64,000 nucleotides of DNA, from the NCBI GenBank assembly GCA_036389335.1, contig DASVQC010000021.1:1-64000 (forward strand). The letters are read 5' to 3'. Origin of the DNA: JAIVGV01 sp036389335. GTDB taxonomy: Bacteria > Acidobacteriota > Blastocatellia > Pyrinomonadales > Pyrinomonadaceae. Below the pieces are notes generated by a model. The model saw nothing but the letters and a program-made list of their open reading frames with translations, was not told where the DNA came from and did no database searches. Position 1 is the first letter of the stretch; each line of letters opens with the position of its first letter. This document shows positions 60,689 through 64,000 of this stretch, one piece after another. Made by a program: the position numbers and the translations under genes.

Positions 60689-61730
60689 GGGCGTTGTTGC
60701 ATAAATAGCGAGAGCGAGTAGACCCCGCTCTGTGCCCATCGACTGATTCACACGGCACAGTTGTGCGGCATTCCTAAACTCGTCATCCGGTTCAACGCGG
60801 CGCATCTCACCTTCGCTTCCGCCGCTTGCGTGTCCGCCCGGCGAGCGCGCAGGCGATCCGAGAAGGCTGTCTTGAGGCGGAAGAAGGCACATTCGACCAG
60901 CGAGCGTCGATGATAGCCGCTCGTCTTCTTCCACGCCTTGCGCCCTGCTCGGCGTATCCCGCGCAGGTTCTCATCCCGCTGCTCGAAGGGACTCTTCCCG
61001 CGGATGACCGCGTCTCGGCGGGGCGGGATCGGCGCTTTAGCTCCATGCTGCTTGATGACGAGATAACACTGCTCGAAGTCGTATGCCCCGTCGGCGCACA
61101 CGGACTCGCACTCGGCTCCGGTCTGCTTGAGCAGAGCTGGCAAGGTGTTGCGATCCAGCGCGTCTTTGCCCGTCAAGAGGGCGGCGGTGACGTGGTGTGT
61201 GGCGGCGTCCATCGAGATGTGGAGCTTCCTCCACGTCCTGCGTTTATCGGCCCCGTGGACTCTCACCTTCCATTCGCCTTCGCCGTAGACCTTCAGCCCC
61301 GACGAGTCAATGACGAGGTGCTTGATGCGCTCGCTCGCGCCGGCGGAGAGCGGCAGGTGGAGCAGGCGGGCGCGTCTGGAAAGGGTCGAATAGTCAGGAG
61401 TCGGTAGCTTCACGCCGAGCAGACGTAGCACCGAGCGGACTAAGCCCTGGGTGGCGCGCAAGGGTAAGTGGTAGACCTCGCGCAGCAGCAAAGAGCACTC
61501 GATAGTGAGATCGGAATAGGTGCGGCGACGGCCACGGCGAGCGGGGCGATCCTGACTGAGCCACCCATCAATGGAGCGGGAGTCTACCCAGAGGGTGAGA
61601 CTTCCGCGAGAGACGAGAGCTTTGTTATATTGCTGCCAGTCGCGGATGCGGTACTGTTGCTTTTTCTTAGTGGTCACGCATCGAGACTAGCAGACGTACC
61701 GCCTCCGCGACCTTTTATGCAACAACGCCC
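60689..61730. mobile_element. IS5-family insertion sequence inside cassette 2
   Basis: A 1042-bp element with 17-bp perfect terminal inverted repeats: GGGCGTTGTTGCATAAA (60689-60705) and TTTATGCAACAACGCCC (61714-61730). It contains one transposase gene. No target duplication is obvious in the flanks (GAGCCGCA / AACACGCG). It sits between the cassette-2 ORF and attC2. Confidence 0.9.
60748..61677 (-). CDS. IS5-family transposase
   Basis: A 309-residue DDE transposase: D124 in LVIDSSGLKVYGEG, D196 in SVCADGAYDFEQCY, and E262 in YHRRSLVECAFFRLK, where the Y-x2-R-x3-E-x6-K signature (Y255, R258, E262, K269) is complete. N-terminal RIRDWQQYNKALVSRGSLTL and LPLRATQGLVRSVLRLLGVK are typical of the IS903-like branch. 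It appears intact. Confidence 0.92.
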   Translation of the reverse strand: MTTKKKQQYRIRDWQQYNKALVSRGSLTLWVDSRSIDGWLSQDRPARRGRRRTYSDLTIECSLLLREVYHLPLRATQGLVRSVLRLLGVKLPTPDYSTLSRRARLLHLPLSAGASERIKHLVIDSSGLKVYGEGEWKVRVHGADKRRTWRKLHISMDAATHHVTAALLTGKDALDRNTLPALLKQTGAECESVCADGAYDFEQCYLVIKQHGAKAPIPPRRDAVIRGKSPFEQRDENLRGIRRAGRKAWKKTSGYHRRSLVECAFFRLKTAFSDRLRARRADTQAAEAKVRCAALNRMTSLGMPHNCAV

Positions 61731-61737
61731 AACACGC

Positions 61738-61847
61738 GCCTAACAACTCATTCAACCCGACGCCTCGATAGCATTCCTTCCATCATCGTCTTTAACAAAT
61801 CAGGTAGAATGCTGCTCGCTCGGCGCGGGGTAATTCGGGCGTTAGCC
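61738..61847 (+). repeat. attC2, long and diverged
   Basis: R'' GCCTAAC (61738-61744) and R' GTTAGCC (61841-61847). 110 bases, longer than the other four. Arms CAACTCATTCAACCCGACGC and GCGCGGGGTAATTCGGGCG pair less well. Confidence 0.75.
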
Positions 61848-61864
61848 CGCTTCAGGAGGATGTA

Positions 61865-62425
61865 ATGCGACCCCTTCGGTATTCCATCAACGTCACGTTG
61901 GACGGGTGCTGCGATCATCGTGCAATACCCGCGGACGAAGAACTGCATCGTCATCACGCCGAGAACCTCGCGCAAGCGGATGCCCTCCTCTTTGGCCGGG
62001 TGACCTATGAAATGATGGAGGCAGCGTGGCGGCCGGCGGCGCGGGCGGGGCAGCGGCCTGATTGGGTGGAACCCTGGATGGAACCCTTCGCCCGGACTAT
62101 CGACGCGGCAAAGAAGTACGTCGTGTCGAGCACCCTGGAGCAGGTCGACTGGAACGCCGAGCTCGTGCGCGGCGATCTGCCAAAGGCGGTTCAGCAGCTC
62201 AAGCAGGAGTCGGGTAAGGGGCTGTTCGTGGCAGGCGTAAAGCTCGCGCTGGCGTTAACGGAGCTGGGATTGATTGATGATTACGAGTTTGTGGTGCAGC
62301 CCAGACTAGCGGGCCACGGGCCGACATTGTTCGCGGGGCTCTCGAAGCATGTCGATTTGAAGCTCGTGAACCGGCTGGAGTTCGGCTCGGGGGTGGTGGC
62401 GCTGCGGTATGAGCCGAGAAAGTAG
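61865..62425 (+). CDS. Cassette 3: RibD C-terminal/dihydrofolate-reductase-fold protein
   Basis: A 186-residue protein with CAGGAGGATG upstream. LRYSINVTLDGCCDHRAIPA, ADALLFGRVTYEMMEAAWRP, KYVVSSTLEQVDWNAELVRG, GLFVAGVKLALALTELGLID and VQPRLAGHGPTLFAGL follow the YyaP/RibD_C pattern. The usual GG of the NADP-binding GGG is AGV here. It is probably an NADP-dependent reductase of unknown substrate. Confidence 0.85.
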   Translation: MRPLRYSINVTLDGCCDHRAIPADEELHRHHAENLAQADALLFGRVTYEMMEAAWRPAARAGQRPDWVEPWMEPFARTIDAAKKYVVSSTLEQVDWNAELVRGDLPKAVQQLKQESGKGLFVAGVKLALALTELGLIDDYEFVVQPRLAGHGPTLFAGLSKHVDLKLVNRLEFGSGVVALRYEPRK

Positions 62426-62603
62426 CCGTCGTGACAGAAGCGCTACGGAGCTTTGGAATGATGCTCGCCCGCAGTCACAGCATAAGGTCGAGCTAGAGAT
62501 CGTCACCAGCTACGAGCCCCTTGCGAAGTTCAGTAGAGATTTGAAATCCCTTGTTGAAGGGCGAATCAAAGAAGCGGTTCTCGAAGACGATATTTTGCTA
62601 TGA
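62409..62603 (+). CDS. Cassette 3: small ORF, possibly truncated
   Basis: A 64-residue reading overlapping the end of the RibD-like gene by 17 bases and ending eight bases before attC3. The first 25 residues look like read-through, but VELEIVTSYEPLAKFSRDLK and LVEGRIKEAVLEDDILL look like a real protein segment. It may be a gene remnant joined when the cassette formed. Confidence 0.4.
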   Translation: MSRESSRRDRSATELWNDARPQSQHKVELEIVTSYEPLAKFSRDLKSLVEGRIKEAVLEDDILL

Positions 62604-62610
62604 ATGGGCA

Positions 62611-62697
62611 GGCTAACAACGGCATGCAGCGGACGCGCAGATAGCGTGCTTCTTAATCTCAATCGCCCGTGCGCGCCGCTGATGCCCGGCGTTAGGC
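62611..62697 (+). repeat. attC3
   Basis: R'' GGCTAAC at 62611 and R' GTTAGGC at 62691-62697, 87 bases. Arms ACAACGGCATGCAGCGGACG and GCGCCGCTGATGCCCGGCG; close relative of attC1, 4 and 5. Confidence 0.88.
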
Positions 62698-62881
62698 CGC
62701 TGCTAAAGATGCGGAATAAACAGCACAAATCCAAAATATCGGTACTGTCCTAATTTGAACCGTAGTACATAAACTCTGGCACCTTACTTGTCGCGTCTCG
62801 CCATTGTCTCGCGTTCTGATCGGTGATATAAGCTTGCCATTCCTCGAACCCTCAACCTCTAACCTAAGGAGTCTCCATACA

Positions 62882-63127
62882 ATGAAACGAAAACTGTTCC
62901 CTCTGGCTTTTGTGGTTGTTTTTGCCCTTTCCGGTTGCAATATGAAACCCAAGCCAGCGAAGGTTCCCGGTCCATCTCATCAAAGCGGTGCCCCTAAAAC
63001 CAGAGAGGAACTCGAAAGCGGAGGTGCAAGGTGCGCCGGGCGCACCTGTACAATGCCAAACGGCGACATATACGATTGTACCGTTGCAAGTGCGTGTACT
63101 AAGGTGGGCGGCGACGACCGTAGATAA
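62882..63127 (+). CDS. Cassette 4: small lipoprotein
   Basis: An 81-residue protein from ATG 62882 with AAGGAG upstream. MKRKLFPLAFVVVFALSGCN gives a lipobox LSGC with Cys19. The mature part has a Cys pair region GGARCAGRTCTMPNGDIYDC. Located in the outer or inner membrane by lipid anchor. No family recognised. The leader of this cassette (62698-62881) is 180 bases without another gene. Confidence 0.75.
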   Translation: MKRKLFPLAFVVVFALSGCNMKPKPAKVPGPSHQSGAPKTREELESGGARCAGRTCTMPNGDIYDCTVASACTKVGGDDRR

Positions 63128-63181
63128 GCCAGCCCCAGCCGCTGCGGCGATAAAGTTAAAAAATCAGTAGAGAGAAGCCGC

Positions 63182-63267
63182 ATCTAACAACGGCATGCAC
63201 CCGACGCCCCATCACGCTGCCTCTTATTAATCTTGCTTGGGGGCGCGGGTAATGCCGGGCGTTAGGC
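63182..63267 (+). repeat. attC4
   Basis: R'' ATCTAAC at 63182 and R' GTTAGGC at 63261-63267, 86 bases. Nearly the same outer arms as attC1 (CGGCATGCACCCGACGC, GCGCGGGTAATGCCGGGCG). Confidence 0.9.
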
Positions 63268-63297
63268 GCTATCGCTCTCAGCAGTTCCTGACAAATC

Positions 63298-63699
63298 ATG
63301 CATGGCTTTATTAAAGAAGAGCGTAATGGCGCGGAAGAATTTGAGGCCAATCGCCCTGCTTTGCCCGCCCACTTCATTGCTAATGATAATCAGAAGGCGG
63401 TCATAACCACCCTAATACCGCTGTGGTTCGCTGTCTTCATGGTGTCTTCTGCTAGCCCTGCCGTGAGGATCAAGGAGTATGAGATTCATAAAATAGAGGT
63501 CGGGGAGTGGGAAGGTGAGCGGTTTATCGCGTCGGTGAAATTCTCTGTAAAACCGGATCGGAGTAGTTTCCGGGTATGGTGGGTTGGTAACGAGAAAAGA
63601 AATTGGGACTGGGTAAGGGATAAGGTGCTGTTATTTACGGTGGTGAAGGAGAAGGATCATTATAGGGTAGAAAGTGTTAACCCGAAGAAGGAAGGGTAA
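63298..63699 (+). CDS. Cassette 5: hypothetical protein
   Basis: A 133-residue protein with one central hydrophobic segment (AVITTLIPLWFAVFMVSSAS, about 34-53) and a polar, Trp- and Lys-rich C-terminal half (FRVWWVGNEKRNWDWVRDKV). No family is recognised. If a downstream start were used, the hydrophobic part would be a signal peptide, so it may be an exported protein. No clear ribosome site before 63298. Confidence 0.6.
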   Translation: MHGFIKEERNGAEEFEANRPALPAHFIANDNQKAVITTLIPLWFAVFMVSSASPAVRIKEYEIHKIEVGEWEGERFIASVKFSVKPDRSSFRVWWVGNEKRNWDWVRDKVLLFTVVKEKDHYRVESVNPKKEG

Positions 63700-63728
63700 A
63701 TTGTCTTGAATCGTAGCCACAGCGCCGC

Positions 63729-63815
63729 ACCTAACAACGGCATCCAGCGGACGTGCCTCATAGCGGCTCTCGCAAGATGAAGTTGAGCGCGCGCCGCTGA
63801 TGCCGGGCGTTATGC
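63729..63815 (+). repeat. attC5
   Basis: R'' ACCTAAC at 63729 and R' GTTATGC at 63809-63815, 87 bases. Arms as in attC3 (CATCCAGCGGACG, GCGCCGCTGATGCCGGGCG). The R' box departs from GTTRRRY at one base. Confidence 0.85.
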
Positions 63816-63847
63816 CGTTTCTTCTTGTGTGTATAATTTGAGGACTG

Positions 63848-64000
63848 ATGCGGACTAGCAAAACATCTGAACTGATCAAAGTAGGCGAATACTATAGGAA
63901 CTATTCGCCACCTTTCGACGCCTCTAAGCCTGTCCGCCGCCTTCTGCATTATATTCCAGATAAATATTTAGTCGGGCTTCATAGCATCACCTTAACAAAC
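63848..64000 (+). CDS. Cassette 6: hypothetical protein (partial)
   Basis: An ATG at 63848 preceded by TGAGGACTG opens a frame that is still open after 51 codons at the window edge (MRTSKTSELIKVGEYYRNYS and on). AT-richer than the chromosome. It follows attC5 by 33 bases, so it is the next cassette gene. No family can be named. Confidence 0.6.
   Translation, partial: MRTSKTSELIKVGEYYRNYSPPFDASKPVRRLLHYIPDKYLVGLHSITLTN

Larger units (their letters stand above)
58327..64000. mobile_element. Chromosomal integron with cassette array (runs off the right edge)
   Basis: IntI gene on the minus strand, an adjacent attI-like region (59372-59512), and to its right six cassettes bounded by five attC sites. 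The arrangement intI (outward), attI, cassettes (ORFs mostly reading away from intI) is the standard integron layout. Cassettes as seen from the G^TTRRRY points: 59507-60057, 60058-61841 (with an IS), 61842-62691, 62692-63261, 63262-63809, and 63810 to beyond the edge. Confidence 0.9.

Noticed and set aside
60826..61407. Plus-strand reading inside the IS element
   Set aside because: Antisense of the intact transposase gene, with no motif of its own.
61865..62425. Trimethoprim-resistance dihydrofolate reductase (dfr cassette)
   Set aside because: The protein fits the RibD_C/YyaP branch, not DfrA or DfrB; no evidence for resistance.

Overview
The window is very GC-rich up to about 58 kb. It looks like a chromosomal segment of a soil-type Acidobacteriota, Blastocatellia-like; this is an inference from gene content only: a PEP-CTERM protein, a VWFA-related secreted protein, a HerA-type ATPase, a stressosome, dispersed intergenic palindromes and a very large sugar-nucleotide/glycosyltransferase inventory. 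No rRNA or species-specific marker is present.

Region 1 (1-39.2 kb) is an exopolysaccharide/O-antigen-type locus. The left part is mostly on the minus strand: a GT-C-like membrane protein, hexapeptide acyltransferases, GT4 and GT2 glycosyltransferases, GDP-mannose 3,5-epimerase, a GDP-L-fucose-synthase-like reductase with gmd divergently placed, a WbpB/WbpD/WbpE-like trio, a BY-kinase/chain-length regulator, and rfbD and rfbB. After a secreted beta-helix protein at 18.3 kb the locus continues on the plus strand: a Wzm/Wzt ABC exporter with a C-terminal carbohydrate-binding-type extension, methyltransferases, acyltransferases, a beta-propeller glycosidase-like protein, a QdtA/QdtB-like pair for dTDP-3-amino sugars, more glycosyltransferases, two OafA-type acyltransferases, further SDR enzymes and a second, diverged gmd-like gene.

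Region 2 (39.3-58.0 kb) is mixed housekeeping: HerA/DUF87 ATPase, two secreted proteins (one a trypsin-like protease), a compact stressosome operon (RsbR, RsbS, RsbT, an RsbT-like/phosphatase fusion and an RsbT-like/histidine-kinase fusion) running into mpl (murein peptide ligase), then DUF2231, a small HxxxCxxC protein, a PEP-CTERM protein, pta, a ThuA-like secreted protein, a VWFA protein and a methyltransferase-GT2 fusion, ending with tRNA-Leu(CAA).

Region 3 (58.3-64 kb) is the most striking part: a chromosomal integron. A typical IntI integrase, with the integron-specific extra segment, reads leftwards. Its 5' side carries a consensus-like promoter, three 40-bp tandem repeats and a GTTAGAT core (putative attI). 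To the right are six cassettes separated by five attC sites. Cassettes carry a SUKH/SMI1-like protein, a DUF6438-like protein (that cassette was hit by an IS5-family element), a RibD-C/DHFR-like protein plus a small ORF, a small lipoprotein, an unknown protein, and a sixth ORF cut by the window edge. Base composition drops here relative to the rest of the window.

Intergenic DNA carries three repeat classes: a ~135-bp MITE-like palindrome (three copies), heptamer-built inverted repeats (about eight loci, four of them in the stressosome-mpl block), and a 23-bp GC hairpin (two copies).
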